64,000 nt of DNA from Methylotenera versatilis 7 (GCF_000799165.1 NZ_JUGF01000002.1:1116001-1180000); one strand, 5' to 3'; positions 9,473-18,840 are shown, counted from the stretch's first letter. Numbers and translations are program-made. The notes: generated by a model from the sequence alone, not told the origin.

Positions 9473-9502
9473 TTGTCAATATGACAAAAATAAGTCTAGA
9501 CT
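9473..9502. promoter_or_regulatory. palindromes upstream of the DUF1097 gene
   Basis: In the 271-nt gap before the DUF1097 gene there is an inverted repeat TTGTCA-ATA-TGACAA (9473-9487), closely followed by a 10-nt perfect palindrome AGTCTAGACT (9493-9502). They lie about 150 nt upstream of the start codon and could be operator sites. No regulator is identified. Confidence 0.35.
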
Positions 9503-9651
9503 ACGCCTAGCCAATTAGTTTGAAGCCGATCAAAGGCATTGTCATGTTGTCGCTATTAAATTGTCGTATGGTCACTTAAGTTAATTGGCTGTAATACTCG
9601 AAAACATTATTTTTATAAAGAGTTTTTACCTTTTAATTTAGGGAGAAAAGT

Positions 9652-10155
9652 ATGTCGAAGTTAACAGCATTGGCAGTGAGTATCGCGATTTTAGGTGGAG
9701 TTTGGGCGTATTTAGCATTGAATCCGTTGGCAAGTATAGCGTTGGTATGGGTTGGTTTTATTGCATGGGGTTGCTATTTCCATACAGGGGGTGATGCAGC
9801 AGCGTTACAAAAAACCATTGCAGGCATGAGTTACGGTGCGGTAATCGCTGGCATCGCTTTATATTTGGTGAGTTCTGGTTTGCTAGGTGCTTTAGGCGTA
9901 TTGGCTGCTCCCGTTATTATTGCAGTAACTGTGTTTTTTCTAGTGATTGTTGCCGGCTGCAATTTGCTTTCTGTGGTGCCAGCTAATGTTTACGGCTATG
10001 CTGCAACTGCTGGTTTAGCATTAACAGCAGGTACGGCAGGTAATGCAACGGCGACGGACCTGACTAACCCTGTGCTATTAGTCATTATCTCTGTTGTATT
10101 GGGTGCTTTATTCGGTGCGGCTTCTGGCAAATTGGCTGGAGCTCTTGGTAAATAA
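9652..10155 (+). CDS. DUF1097 family integral membrane protein
   Basis: A 167-aa membrane protein made almost wholly of hydrophobic helices (roughly five, for example LTALAVSIAILGGVWAYLAL and VIIAVTVFFLVIVAGCNLL). The WVGFIAWGCYFHTGGD segment and repeated pattern fit DUF1097, a family of unknown function that includes YcdZ-like proteins. A clear RBS (agggag) sits 8 nt before ATG. It is preceded by a 271-nt intergenic region with palindromes and followed by a strong terminator, so it is probably monocistronic. Confidence 0.75.
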   Translation: MSKLTALAVSIAILGGVWAYLALNPLASIALVWVGFIAWGCYFHTGGDAAALQKTIAGMSYGAVIAGIALYLVSSGLLGALGVLAAPVIIAVTVFFLVIVAGCNLLSVVPANVYGYAATAGLALTAGTAGNATATDLTNPVLLVIISVVLGALFGAASGKLAGALGK

Positions 10156-10205
10156 AGTGCAGAAAAGTTAAGCTACAAATAGAACTGAATCAATCTATTT
10201 GTTAC

Positions 10206-10237
10206 AAAAAAACCGCATCTTGTATGCGGTTTTTTTA
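10206..10237. terminator. bidirectional rho-independent terminator
   Basis: Stem AACCGCAT / ATGCGGTT with a 5-nt loop, flanked by an A-run on the left and T7 on the right. It lies between the DUF1097 gene (+) and the convergent propeller-like gene (-), so it can serve both strands. Confidence 0.85.
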
Positions 10238-10262
10238 TGCTTCGTTCTATACTGGAACCCAG

Positions 10263-11159
10263 TTATTTAACGACTTTAAAGCCATAGTAGGTTCCAAACT
10301 CACCTTCGTTTTCGTGATAGACAAATAACAAGTCATTGGTGTAACCCAGGCCATTAAAATGATTTTGTGCGCGTAACTTAAGGTCTTTTGGCAGCTCGCT
10401 TTTTGCAATGAATTTTCCGGTTAAATCAAACACCAGCGCGGCCTTATGGTCAATATCCAGCAATACTAACTCCTCACCTTTTACACCGGTATACGCCACA
10501 TAATGGTCGCTAATGTCGTCATGCAAAACGCCTGCCTTGATAAAATCTAATGCAATTTCGCCAATTTTCTCGCGTTTTTTAGGATCAACAATAAACACTT
10601 TATTGCCGCGTTCCTGCTTTGCAAAATAACGATTATTCTCAGCATCAAAGCTGGGCATGGTGCCTGCATCGCCAAATGCTGGATTGAATTGATACAGTTC
10701 ATCGGAAGTGTTTTTGACTTCACCGGTTTCGGATAAGTGAATGGCGAAAATGCCTGTATTCGGTGCAAAACCCACATCACTGGATACATTGTAAGTAATG
10801 GTTTCTAGTTTGTCTGTGTTTGGGTTGTAGTAAATAGAGCGATTGTCGTAGCCGGGTGTGGCTGAGTTGACGTATTTACCCGTGTTATCGTAGGCATGAA
10901 TTTGCGATTTTGACACCGCCGCTTCAAATTCAGATGCCATCGGTGCTAAGCCGCCATCTGCGATGTAATAATGCTTTAATTCTGGCACATAAGCCACTGT
11001 CATCGGACGCGTAGTGGGCTTATTTGCCAGCGGGATTTTGATCACGACAGTGGCTTCTGGCAGCACTTCTGCCATGAGTGCGCTACTTGATATAAGGCTG
11101 GGCAAGATAAATGAACTGATTAAAAGCGACTTAGTGATAGGCTGCTGGAATAAAGACAT
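10263..11159 (-). CDS. secreted protein of unknown function, propeller-like
   Basis: A 298-aa protein with an N-terminal signal peptide (SLLISSFILPSLISSSALMA-E). I do not recognise a named family. The body has recurring beta-strand-like units ending in tracts such as IHAYDNTGKYV, IFAIHLSETGEV, VFIVDPKKREKIGEI and ALVFDLTGKFI, each resembling a blade of a YncE/NHL-type beta-propeller. A periplasmic ligand- or protein-binding propeller is therefore the best guess. It converges on the DUF1097 gene across a shared terminator. Confidence 0.6.
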   Translation of the reverse strand: MSLFQQPITKSLLISSFILPSLISSSALMAEVLPEATVVIKIPLANKPTTRPMTVAYVPELKHYYIADGGLAPMASEFEAAVSKSQIHAYDNTGKYVNSATPGYDNRSIYYNPNTDKLETITYNVSSDVGFAPNTGIFAIHLSETGEVKNTSDELYQFNPAFGDAGTMPSFDAENNRYFAKQERGNKVFIVDPKKREKIGEIALDFIKAGVLHDDISDHYVAYTGVKGEELVLLDIDHKAALVFDLTGKFIAKSELPKDLKLRAQNHFNGLGYTNDLLFVYHENEGEFGTYYGFKVVK

Positions 11160-11296
11160 AAATAAAATAACTTTCTTGACTGAATGCGCTAATAAAAACT
11201 AGTGATAATAAATACAAAAAACCTGTAAGAACAAAATGCAAGTTTTAGTGTTTATGTTGATCGACTAGTTCAACTTGATAATTTTGATTGGTTTTT

Positions 11297-12346
11297 TCAT
11301 TGGCCTAGTTTTTGAGCTAACTCGGATTTCTCAATTAACATTGCATCACCATAACTAAAAAACCGATATTGCTTTTCAATTGCATGCGCATAAGCCTGTT
11401 TAATCTGCTCAAACCCTGCAAAAGCAGACACTAACATAAGTAAGGTGCTTTTCGGCAGGTGAAAATTGGTTAACAGTTTGTCAACGATTTTAAACTGGAA
11501 ACCTGGTGTGATAAAAATAGCGGTTTCTGCGGAGCCTGCTTTTATGCTTCCATTCAATGCGGCACTTTCTAGCGCACGCAGGCTGGTTGTACCTACTGCA
11601 ATCACATTGCCCCCCGCCAATTTCGTTGCATCGATTGCGGCTACTGTTTCAGCCGAGATATGATAGATCTCACTATGCATTTTGTGGTCTTTAATTTCAT
11701 CTACACGCACCGGTTGAAATGTGCCGGCGCCAACATGCAAGGTAACGTAAGCAATGCCGATGCCTTTTGCTTTGAGTGTATTCAGCATAGGCTCGTCAAA
11801 ATGCAAGCCCGCCGTCGGCGCGGCTACTGCTCCTGCATGTTTAGCGTAAACGGTTTGATAACGTTCGTCATCTTCCGCATTAGCGCTATGCGTAATATAA
11901 GGCGGTAACGGCAATGCGCCATAACGCTCTAATAAATCCAGTGCACTAATGTTGCCGATGAATTGCAGTTGAAATAAATCATCCTCACGACCAATCACTT
12001 TGGCGTCGAATGCATCGGCTAGCCTGAGTGTATTGCCAGCTTTTGGCGCACGTGATGCACGCACATGCGCCAACACATGATGGTTATCTAGTACACGTTC
12101 AACTAAGACCTCTACTTGTCCACCAGTATCTTTTATGCCGAACAGCCGCGCTTTAATCACACGCGTATCATTAAAAACCAATAAGTCGCCAGCGGATAAA
12201 AAGTTGGGGAGATTTATGAATAATTCGTCACTTAACTGCTTGAATTGACTATTTAAATAAAGTAACTTGCTAGCATTACGTTTGCTTGAAGGGTGTTGTG
12301 CAATCAGTGTGTCGGGTAAATAAAAGTCAAAATCTTGGGTTCGCAT
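11297..12346 (-). CDS. queA: S-adenosylmethionine:tRNA ribosyltransferase-isomerase QueA
   Basis: Transfers the ribose moiety of SAM to 7-aminomethyl-7-deazaguanine in tRNA, giving epoxyqueuosine. The start [19 protein letters not shown] is typical of the family. An upstream in-frame extension of 15 residues (to 12391) is rejected because it would run to the edge of tRNA-Leu and lacks conservation. Family motifs include [34 protein letters not shown] and [19 protein letters not shown]. It is 349 aa, normal for the family. The later queuosine enzyme tgt lies elsewhere in this window (about 60 kb), so the pathway is not clustered. Confidence 0.96.
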   Translation of the reverse strand: MRTQDFDFYLPDTLIAQHPSSKRNASKLLYLNSQFKQLSDELFINLPNFLSAGDLLVFNDTRVIKARLFGIKDTGGQVEVLVERVLDNHHVLAHVRASRAPKAGNTLRLADAFDAKVIGREDDLFQLQFIGNISALDLLERYGALPLPPYITHSANAEDDERYQTVYAKHAGAVAAPTAGLHFDEPMLNTLKAKGIGIAYVTLHVGAGTFQPVRVDEIKDHKMHSEIYHISAETVAAIDATKLAGGNVIAVGTTSLRALESAALNGSIKAGSAETAIFITPGFQFKIVDKLLTNFHLPKSTLLMLVSAFAGFEQIKQAYAHAIEKQYRFFSYGDAMLIEKSELAQKLGQ

Positions 12347-12391
12347 TGCCGAAAAACTTGTTATAATAATGAAGTTGACATTATACCTCAT

Positions 12392-12478
12392 GCCGGGATG
12401 GCGGAATTGGTAGACGCACGGGACTCAAAATCCCGCGTTGGTGACAACGTGGGGGTTCGATTCCCCCTCCCGGCACCA
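12392..12478 (+). tRNA. tRNA-Leu (anticodon CAA)
   Basis: Cloverleaf of 87 nt with encoded CCA. The acceptor arm is GCCGGGA / TCCCGGC, the anticodon stem CGGGA / TCCCG encloses loop CTCAAAA giving anticodon CAA (reads UUG), the variable arm is long as expected for a class II tRNA, and the T-loop is GGTTCGATTCC. It is transcribed divergently from queA. Confidence 0.96.
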
Positions 12479-12615
12479 AATTTAAGTGAGTTAATTGAGT
12501 TTTCACTTAAATTTTATACATGAAGTATGTTAATCTCTTAACTTGTAACAAGATGTAACGGTCGTTGATTGAGCAGTATTTTCTAAGGTTGAGAAATCAA
12601 ATCTCCGAAATAATA

Positions 12616-13092
12616 ATGTTATCAATAATGGATTGTAAGATTATTGCAAGACCTAATAATTCGCTTTCACCAGAAAATAGCTTAAAACTGATGGTGGTGT
12701 TGGCGATTGTCGCCTTTGTAGTTGCGCTTGGGTTTGCGCATGTAGGAGCCTGGTTGGTGCTGCCATTTGCTGGACTGGAATTGGCGGCTTTTGCGTACGC
12801 TTTTTATTATGTTTATCTGCACTCTAGCGACTTTGAAAGTATCGCTATAGATGGTGATAGGGTGATTATAGAAAAAAGAAGTTTTAGAGAAACAAGCGTC
12901 ACAGAGTTTCAACGATATTGGATGCAAGTGCATGTGCGCAATATCGGTCGTGGCAAAGGTGTTGTTAGTAAAAGTGGACTATTTATTGGTTCTCACGGTA
13001 AAGAGGTTGAGTTTGGTAAGCATTTTATAAACGATGAGCAACGAGTGGCATTGGCGCACGAGCTCAAACAAAAATTAAAAAGTATTAATTAG
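12616..13092 (+). CDS. DUF2244 family membrane protein
   Basis: About 158 aa with two hydrophobic helices near the N-terminus (LMVVLAIVAFVVALGFAHVGAWLVLPFAGLELAAFAYAFYYV, read as a hairpin) followed by a soluble beta-rich domain ending IGSHGKEVEFGKHFINDEQRVALAHELK, the signature of DUF2244. In betaproteobacteria this gene commonly sits immediately before coxB, as here. The frame is open from a TTG at 12565; ATG 12616 is preferred, and ATG 12628 is also possible. Its role is unknown, with a link to cytochrome oxidase inferred from location. Confidence 0.75.
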   Translation: MLSIMDCKIIARPNNSLSPENSLKLMVVLAIVAFVVALGFAHVGAWLVLPFAGLELAAFAYAFYYVYLHSSDFESIAIDGDRVIIEKRSFRETSVTEFQRYWMQVHVRNIGRGKGVVSKSGLFIGSHGKEVEFGKHFINDEQRVALAHELKQKLKSIN

Positions 13093-13122
13093 TTTATTTA
13101 TTAATTCGTCTTGGAGCGGTTT

Positions 13123-14289
13123 ATGCAAGTTTTGAAAAAAATTGGGTTAGGTTTAGCAGCAATGCTTACATCGCTCAACGCCTTTGCTGATTATAGTTGG
13201 AATTTCCCCGAGCCAGTTACACCAATGGCTTTAGACACATTACATGTGCACAATAAATTCATGCTAATTACAATGGTTATATTTGTCGTTGTGTTAGCAA
13301 TCATGATTTACTCAATTTTTTCACATCGCAAAAGTAAAGGTTATAAACCTGTTGCAGATAAAGCCCCTTCTACAGTGATAGAGATTTTCTGGGTTTTGGT
13401 TCCGTTTGTTATTCTGCTACTTATCGACTTTGTCATTATGGGTATTCCCGCTTATCACAGCGTGGTGATGATGGAAGATACACGCGATAAAGCGACGATG
13501 GTGATAAAGGTAACTGGCTCGCAATGGCGTTGGCAGTATGAATACTTGGATGGCGATGCGCAGGGCATCAAATTTGTGAGTAACTTAACGACAACTGCTG
13601 ATCAGCAGCACAATGCGGCTGACAAAGGCGAAAACTATTTGCTGGAAGTTGATAATCATTTAGTGCTGCCTGTCGGTGAGAAGGTCCGAATTTTGATGAC
13701 AGCATCAGATGTATTGCATAACTGGTGGGTGCCACAATTCGGTTCGTCACGTGTGGCGGTGCCAGGCTTTATTCGTGAAACATGGGTGCAAGTAGACAAG
13801 GCTGGTACTTACCGTGGGCAATGTAAAGAGCTCTGCGGTAAAGGTCACGGCTATATGCCAGTCGTGGTAGATGCTGTGCCAATGGATGAGTATAAAGTGT
13901 GGGTGGCTGCTAAAAAAGCAGAAATTGCTAAAGCTGGCGAAATTAAAGAAATGACTAAAGAGGATTTAGTTGCACAAGGTAAAGCGGTCTACGAGAAAAA
14001 CTGTGCAGTATGTCACCAGGTAAATGGTGCGGGACTGCCGCCAGCATTCCCGGCAATGACTGGTAGTAAGATAGCCCTTGGCCCTGTATTTGGCGCCGAT
14101 GGCAAATATTTAAAAGATGGTCATCTGGATCGTCTGCTCAATGGTAAGGGCGTAATGCCAGCCTGGAAATCCACATTAAACGACACGGAAATTGCTGCTG
14201 TCATCACCTATGAGCGTCAAGCACTGGGTAACTCTGCAAGCGTGGATCCCATTATTCAGCCAGCACAAGTTCAAGCGGCACGACAATAA
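13123..14289 (+). CDS. coxB: cytochrome c oxidase subunit II with fused cytochrome c domain (caa3-type)
   Basis: Receives electrons from cytochrome c and passes them through CuA to subunit I. A signal peptide (ending NAFA-D) and two transmembrane helices are followed by the cupredoxin domain. The CuA ligands are Cys234, Cys238, His242 and Met245 in CKELCGKGHGYM. A C-terminal cytochrome c domain carries CAVCH at 294-298, so this is the caa3-type arrangement. Start ATG 13123 is placed by a GGAG 8 nt upstream; a TTG at 13111 is in frame but overlaps that RBS. It is first of the structural cox genes. Confidence 0.95.
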   Translation: MQVLKKIGLGLAAMLTSLNAFADYSWNFPEPVTPMALDTLHVHNKFMLITMVIFVVVLAIMIYSIFSHRKSKGYKPVADKAPSTVIEIFWVLVPFVILLLIDFVIMGIPAYHSVVMMEDTRDKATMVIKVTGSQWRWQYEYLDGDAQGIKFVSNLTTTADQQHNAADKGENYLLEVDNHLVLPVGEKVRILMTASDVLHNWWVPQFGSSRVAVPGFIRETWVQVDKAGTYRGQCKELCGKGHGYMPVVVDAVPMDEYKVWVAAKKAEIAKAGEIKEMTKEDLVAQGKAVYEKNCAVCHQVNGAGLPPAFPAMTGSKIALGPVFGADGKYLKDGHLDRLLNGKGVMPAWKSTLNDTEIAAVITYERQALGNSASVDPIIQPAQVQAARQ

Positions 14290-14375
14290 TTTAAATTCAA
14301 TATATTGCCATTAATATATTGAATGATTAATTTGTAATTTATTTTTGTTTAAATAAAAGTAATCAGGAGAGCGCT

Positions 14376-15968
14376 ATGAGTACCACAACAGTAGCAAATC
14401 ACGAAGAGCATCATGATCACCCAACAGGTATCATGCGTTGGTTGACAACGACCAATCATAAAGATATCGGTACCATGTACCTGACTTTTTCTTTAGTGAT
14501 GTTTCTAGTCGGCGGTTCAATGATTTTGGGCATTCGAGCTGAGTTGTTTAAACCGGGTTTGCAGTTAATGAACCCGGATTTTTTTAACCAATTAATTGGT
14601 GTACATGCGTTGATTATGATCTTCGCAGCGTTAATGCCAGCAGCAACGGGTTTTGCAAACTGGATGCTTCCATTGCAAATTGGTGCGCCAGATATGGCTC
14701 TACCGCGTCTTAATAACTGGGGGTTTTGGCTGTTGCCGCCTTCAGCAATTTTATTAACGCTTCCATTCACGCTAGCTCTATTTGGTATAGGCGATGGTGC
14801 ATTAGCAACCGGCTGGACATTCTATCCGCCGTTGTCAATTCAAGGTGGTATCGGTGTAGACTTTGCGATTTTCGCGATTCACTTGTTGGGTATATCTTCA
14901 GTTTTAGGTTCAATCAACATTATCGTAACACTGTTTAACATGCGTGCACCTGGTATGACGCTGATGAAAATGCCAATGTTCGCATGGGGTTGGTTAATTA
15001 CTGCTTTCTTGTTGATTGCTACAATTCCTGTTTTGGCAGGCGCAGTTACTATGCTGTTAACAGATCGTCATTTCGGTACGCACTTCTTTAATGCGGCTGG
15101 CGGTGGTGATCCGATTATGTTCCAACATTTATTCTGGTTCTTTGGTCATCCAGAAGTGTATATTTTGTTACTGCCAGTATGGGGTTTCATTCCACAAATT
15201 TTACAAACGTTTTCACGCAAACCAATGTACGGTTACAAGGCACAAGTTTATTCATTATGGGCAATTGGTGCGCTAGCTGTAGTTGTTTGGGCGCATCACT
15301 TCTTTACTGCAGGTATGCCGGTTCCAGCCTTGCTTTACTTTATGTATAGCACGATGGCAATTTCACTCCCGTTAGCTGTGCTGTTTTTCTGCTGGATTAA
15401 AACCATGTGGAAAGGCTCAATGACATTTGAAACGCCGATGTTGTTTGCTGTGGGCTGGATTATCTTATTCGGTATCGGTGGTTTGACTGGTCTAGTCTTA
15501 GCTGACGTTGCGGCTGATGCGCAATATCACAACAGCTATTTCGTGGTTGCTCATTTCCACTACACATTATTTGCTGGCGGTATCATGGGTATTATGGCTG
15601 GCGTGTACTACTGGTTACCAAAAATGACCGGTAACATGTACGATGAAAAACTGGGTAAATGGCATTTCTGGTTAACAGCAATCTCATTCAATCTGACATT
15701 TATTCCACAATTCTTTGTCGGTTTGGCTGGTATGCCACGACGCATTCCAGACTATGCATTGCAGTTTGCTGAATTCAATATGATTTCTTCAATCTCAGCA
15801 TTTGCGCTAGGTTTGTCACAATTGTTATTTGTCTATGTGATTATCAAATGCGTAAAAGGCGGCAAAAAGGCAACTGATAAAGTATGGGAAGGCGCAGAAG
15901 GTTTGGAGTGGACTCTTTCATCACCACCTCCATATCATAGCTTTACTGAGCAGCCTATTGTTAAGTAA
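14376..15968 (+). CDS. ctaD: cytochrome c oxidase subunit I
   Basis: Catalytic heme a / heme a3-CuB subunit of the terminal oxidase in the inner membrane; 530 aa with about 12 transmembrane segments. Signatures include HEEHHDHPTGIMRWLTTTNH at the start, the CuB/Tyr helix WFFGHPEVYILLLPVWGFI, and HHFFTAGMPV. Heme ligands lie in the late HNSYFVVAHFHYTLF segment. A good RBS (caggag) precedes ATG. It follows coxB by 86 nt and is closed by a terminator. Confidence 0.97.
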   Translation: MSTTTVANHEEHHDHPTGIMRWLTTTNHKDIGTMYLTFSLVMFLVGGSMILGIRAELFKPGLQLMNPDFFNQLIGVHALIMIFAALMPAATGFANWMLPLQIGAPDMALPRLNNWGFWLLPPSAILLTLPFTLALFGIGDGALATGWTFYPPLSIQGGIGVDFAIFAIHLLGISSVLGSINIIVTLFNMRAPGMTLMKMPMFAWGWLITAFLLIATIPVLAGAVTMLLTDRHFGTHFFNAAGGGDPIMFQHLFWFFGHPEVYILLLPVWGFIPQILQTFSRKPMYGYKAQVYSLWAIGALAVVVWAHHFFTAGMPVPALLYFMYSTMAISLPLAVLFFCWIKTMWKGSMTFETPMLFAVGWIILFGIGGLTGLVLADVAADAQYHNSYFVVAHFHYTLFAGGIMGIMAGVYYWLPKMTGNMYDEKLGKWHFWLTAISFNLTFIPQFFVGLAGMPRRIPDYALQFAEFNMISSISAFALGLSQLLFVYVIIKCVKGGKKATDKVWEGAEGLEWTLSSPPPYHSFTEQPIVK

Positions 15969-15978
15969 TGTGTAATTG

Positions 15979-16005
15979 AAAGCCCAAGTTAGCTTGGGCT
16001 TTTCT
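15979..16005 (+). terminator. rho-independent terminator after ctaD
   Basis: Stem AGCCCAAG / CTTGGGCT with a 4-nt loop followed by TTTT. Located 12 nt after the ctaD stop, it would lower expression of the assembly genes (micro-ORF, ctaG) relative to coxB-ctaD. Confidence 0.8.
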
Positions 16006-16044
16006 ATTCAATAGAGAACTTAATGAATTGGAATAGTTAACTAA

Positions 16045-16158
16045 ATGGAAGATAAAGAGCTGGCAAGGCGTAGCAGAAATAAAAGGATTGCCCTGATATT
16101 TGGCGTGATAGCAGTTGTTTGGTATGTATTGTCGATGTTTACGATATGGAACCTGTAA
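16045..16158 (+). CDS. micro-protein, cytochrome oxidase small assembly protein-like
   Basis: A 37-aa ORF: a charged N-terminus (MEDKELARRSRNKR) and one transmembrane helix (IALIFGVIAVVWYVLSMFTIW). Betaproteobacterial cox clusters commonly encode a very short single-helix protein between ctaD and ctaG, with a basic N-terminus containing N-x-R/K followed by a hydrophobic helix, annotated as cytochrome oxidase small assembly protein. The 13-nt overlap with ctaG in another frame suggests translational coupling. The assignment is based on size, topology and position, not on strong sequence identity. Confidence 0.6.
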   Translation: MEDKELARRSRNKRIALIFGVIAVVWYVLSMFTIWNL

Positions 16159-16730
16159 TAGATCCTAAGTCTGACTCTAATGATGTCAGACGGAAAACGA
16201 AAGCTGAACAAGATAAAGCCAATAGTAAATTAGCCATTAAAATGATATGGGTGGCAGCTGGTTCTTTATTGTTTGCATTTGCTTTAGTGCCTTTATATGA
16301 TGTTTTATGCAGTATTACTGGCCTGAATGGTAAGACGGATAATAATGCGGCGACCTTAAATAAGGCTAAAGTAGATGAGTCCAGAAGCGTCACGGTACAG
16401 TTTACTGCGGCAGTCATGCCAGGCTTGGGCTGGAATTTTTATCCAAAGCAAACCAGCATTACTTTGCATCCAGGCCAAATTGAAACAGTGCTATTTGAAG
16501 CAAAAAATATTACAAGCCAGATTGTTACGGGACAGGCAATACCGAGTGTTACACCAGGCGTTGCTTCTGTGTATTTAAAAAAAATTGAATGTTTTTGTTT
16601 TGTGAATCAAAGCTTAAAACCTGGCGAGACTAAAATAATGCCTTTACGCTTTTTTATTGATCCAGCAATACCAAAAGATGTAAGTGAAATGACTTTATCA
16701 TATTCATTTTTTGAAGCAGCAAAAAAATAA
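16146..16730 (+). CDS. ctaG: cytochrome c oxidase assembly protein CtaG/Cox11
   Basis: Copper chaperone that delivers CuB to subunit I. It has a single N-terminal membrane anchor (IKMIWVAAGSLLFAFALVPLYDVLCSITGLNG) and a periplasmic beta-domain. The copper-binding CFCF motif sits in KIECFCFVNQSLKPGE near the C-terminus. Start ATG 16146 (MEPVIDPKSD) is chosen; the frame continues upstream to 16119 without a good start. It overlaps the micro-ORF by 13 nt. It is 194 aa, normal for the family. Confidence 0.94.
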   Translation: MEPVIDPKSDSNDVRRKTKAEQDKANSKLAIKMIWVAAGSLLFAFALVPLYDVLCSITGLNGKTDNNAATLNKAKVDESRSVTVQFTAAVMPGLGWNFYPKQTSITLHPGQIETVLFEAKNITSQIVTGQAIPSVTPGVASVYLKKIECFCFVNQSLKPGETKIMPLRFFIDPAIPKDVSEMTLSYSFFEAAKK

Positions 16731-16844
16731 TACTTAGTTTTATATTAGTTTTATGGTTAAAAATCAGGGGGCTTGTATCGCCAATAAAGCGTTACAAAGT
16801 TATAATTTAAAGTGATTAAAATTTTAAGTGCTTGGGAGTAAACG

Positions 16845-17723
16845 ATGGCAACTCATTCAGAAAATCAATATTTCGTTCCACATGGTAGCGTCTATCCGTC
16901 TATCCTGTCGCTAGGCCTGCTATCGCTCATTTCAGGCTTCGTATTCAGTGTGAATCATTTAGCATTCGGCCAGTGGATGATGTATCTAGGCGCTGCCGTT
17001 GTCATTGCGATGACATTTAAATGGATGGGCACTATTATTACGGAAAATTTGACTGGGAAATACAAGGCTTGGGAAGATAAGTCCTTTCGCGTCGGTATGA
17101 TCGTATTTATCTGTTCTGAAATTGCTTTCTTCGCTGCATTTTTTGGAGCACTGTTTTATATGCGGATGATATCTGTGCCCGATTTAGCGGGTTTCGATGT
17201 AGATATCACACCATATAAAGATTTTTTGAGTACATGGCCTTCAGCAGGTCCCGGTGGCGTGGTGCTGGGTACTGAATACGTAGCCCCAAAATTCACAGCC
17301 ATGGGTCCTTGGGGATTACCTGCTATTAACACGGCTTTATTGTTAACTTCTGGTGCTACCATTACCTGGGCACATTGGGCATTAATCAAAAATAAACGTA
17401 CGCAGCTTGTTTTAGGTATGTTGGCAACGGTGTTATTGGGTGTTGCTTTCTTGGTTTGCCAAGGTCTGGAATATCATCATGCGTATACGGAGTTAGGTTT
17501 AACTTTAGGCACGGGTGCTTATGGTGCAACTTTCTTTATGTTAACTGGTTTCCACGGCTTCCACGTGACGCTTGGCACTATTATGCTAATCGTGATTTTG
17601 ATCCGCTGCATGAAAGGTCATTTCACACCAGAGCATCATTTTGGTTTTGAAGGAGTGGCTTGGTATTGGCACTTTGTGGATGTGGTTTGGTTAGGTTTGT
17701 TTATATTTGTATACTGGCTGTAA
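16845..17723 (+). CDS. ctaE: cytochrome c oxidase subunit III
   Basis: Third core subunit of the heme-copper oxidase, 292 aa with seven membrane helices. Typical segments are YFVPHGSVYPSILSLGLL, ICSEIAFFAAFFGALFYMR, LTGFHGFHVTLGTIML and FEGVAWYWHFVDVVWLGLFIFVYWL. A GGGAG RBS lies 7 nt before ATG. A bidirectional terminator follows the stop. Confidence 0.96.
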   Translation: MATHSENQYFVPHGSVYPSILSLGLLSLISGFVFSVNHLAFGQWMMYLGAAVVIAMTFKWMGTIITENLTGKYKAWEDKSFRVGMIVFICSEIAFFAAFFGALFYMRMISVPDLAGFDVDITPYKDFLSTWPSAGPGGVVLGTEYVAPKFTAMGPWGLPAINTALLLTSGATITWAHWALIKNKRTQLVLGMLATVLLGVAFLVCQGLEYHHAYTELGLTLGTGAYGATFFMLTGFHGFHVTLGTIMLIVILIRCMKGHFTPEHHFGFEGVAWYWHFVDVVWLGLFIFVYWL

Positions 17724-17732
17724 GTAGGCTAT

Positions 17733-17771
17733 AAAAAAGGGCGAGGCATTTATTGCATCGCCCTTTTTTAT
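17733..17771. terminator. bidirectional terminator between ctaE and the DUF2909 gene
   Basis: Stem GGGCGA / TCGCCC extended by an internal GCA / TGC pairing, with A6 before and T7 after. It separates the convergent ctaE (+) and DUF2909 (-) genes. Confidence 0.85.
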
Positions 17772-17782
17772 TTGATTAGAAA

Positions 17783-17983
17783 TTACAGGGAATGGCCGAT
17801 TAACCCGAAATAGCCTGCAATGAGCAAGCCAATAAATAAAACAATCGAAAGACCAATACGTACTGTAAGTGCTTTAACCGTACGCTCGCTACCAGACTTG
17901 TCTTTATTCAAAAAGAACAGTGCTGAAAATAAGCTACCTAAAATGACTATTAGTACCAAAACGACTGCAATTTTTATAAGCAT
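17783..17983 (-). CDS. DUF2909 twin transmembrane protein
   Basis: A 66-aa protein with two membrane helices (IKIAVVLVLIVILGSLFSALFFL and LSIVLFIGLLIAGYFGLIG) joined by a charged loop NKDKSGSERTVKALTVR that is typical of DUF2909. It usually lies opposite or inside cox clusters in beta- and gammaproteobacteria, between subunit III and surf1, exactly as here. I start at ATG 17983; a TTG at 17995 (MDKS) is also in frame. Function unknown. Confidence 0.85.
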   Translation of the reverse strand: MLIKIAVVLVLIVILGSLFSALFFLNKDKSGSERTVKALTVRIGLSIVLFIGLLIAGYFGLIGHSL

Positions 17984-18034
17984 TGATTTGTCCAAATGAA
18001 GTTATCTGATAATTATGCGACTGGCCTAGTATAA

Positions 18035-18781
18035 ATGCAATTTAGTTTTTTGAACGTTCAGTTTAAAGCTTCCCTATTGAGCACTTTACTCACCATTATT
18101 TGTATTCCGCTTTTTATTAAACTGGGTTTTTGGCAGTATGAAAAGGCACAATTAAAGCTAAAAATTCAAGCGAGTTTTGAGGCATCGAATAAAAATAAAA
18201 CGCCTGATTTAAAAGACTACTTATCCAATAGCAGCATTCTAGAGTTTAAAAAAATACAGGTGCAGGGTGAATATAAAACTCAGTATCAAATCCTAATCGA
18301 TAATAAAGTGGAAAACAGTTTAGTTGGTTATCACGTCGTTACACCATTAAAAATAGTTGGTACAGATGAGTATGTCCTAGTGAATCGCGGCTGGGTTCAA
18401 GGTGAGAAAGATCGTGCAGATTTACCCACTTTTGAAACGCCAACAGGCATTTTGGATATACAAGGAATGGCCTGGATTCCTAGTCAAAAGATATTTACTT
18501 TAGAAGATAAAGCACAAATTGAAGCTGATAGTAAAACATGGCAACCAGTATGGCAGAATTTGGACATGCAGAAATATGTTAAAAATGTACCGATTAAAAT
18601 TCTGCCAATTATAATTAAATTAGATCACAAGAGTGCTGCGGGTGGCTTTGTTCGAAATTGGGAGATGTCACAAGAGCGGATTGTGACGCATCTGGGTTAC
18701 GCCTACCAATGGTTTGGTTTTGCGTTTGCAACGTTCATGATCTATTTATATTTAAGTATTAGCAAACGTAAAAAAACCTAA
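18035..18781 (+). CDS. SURF1 family cytochrome oxidase assembly protein
   Basis: SURF1/Shy1 homologue of 248 aa, helping heme a insertion into subunit I. An N-terminal helix (LLSTLLTIICIPLFIKLGFWQYEKA, with the conserved GFWQ), a periplasmic domain with the family motif YVLVNRGWV, and a C-terminal helix (YAYQWFGFAFATFMIYLYLSI, conserved YAxQWF) are visible. It begins the second half of the cox locus and transcribes away from the divergent DUF2909 gene. Confidence 0.92.
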   Translation: MQFSFLNVQFKASLLSTLLTIICIPLFIKLGFWQYEKAQLKLKIQASFEASNKNKTPDLKDYLSNSSILEFKKIQVQGEYKTQYQILIDNKVENSLVGYHVVTPLKIVGTDEYVLVNRGWVQGEKDRADLPTFETPTGILDIQGMAWIPSQKIFTLEDKAQIEADSKTWQPVWQNLDMQKYVKNVPIKILPIIIKLDHKSAAGGFVRNWEMSQERIVTHLGYAYQWFGFAFATFMIYLYLSISKRKKT

Positions 18782-18840
18782 TTACCGGTTAACATCCATA
18801 CAGTAAAAAATACCCCTGAATCTTAAGGTAAATCTTCATT

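Noticed and set aside
12335-12523. ORF across tRNA-Leu
   Set aside because: The frame only reads through the tRNA gene.
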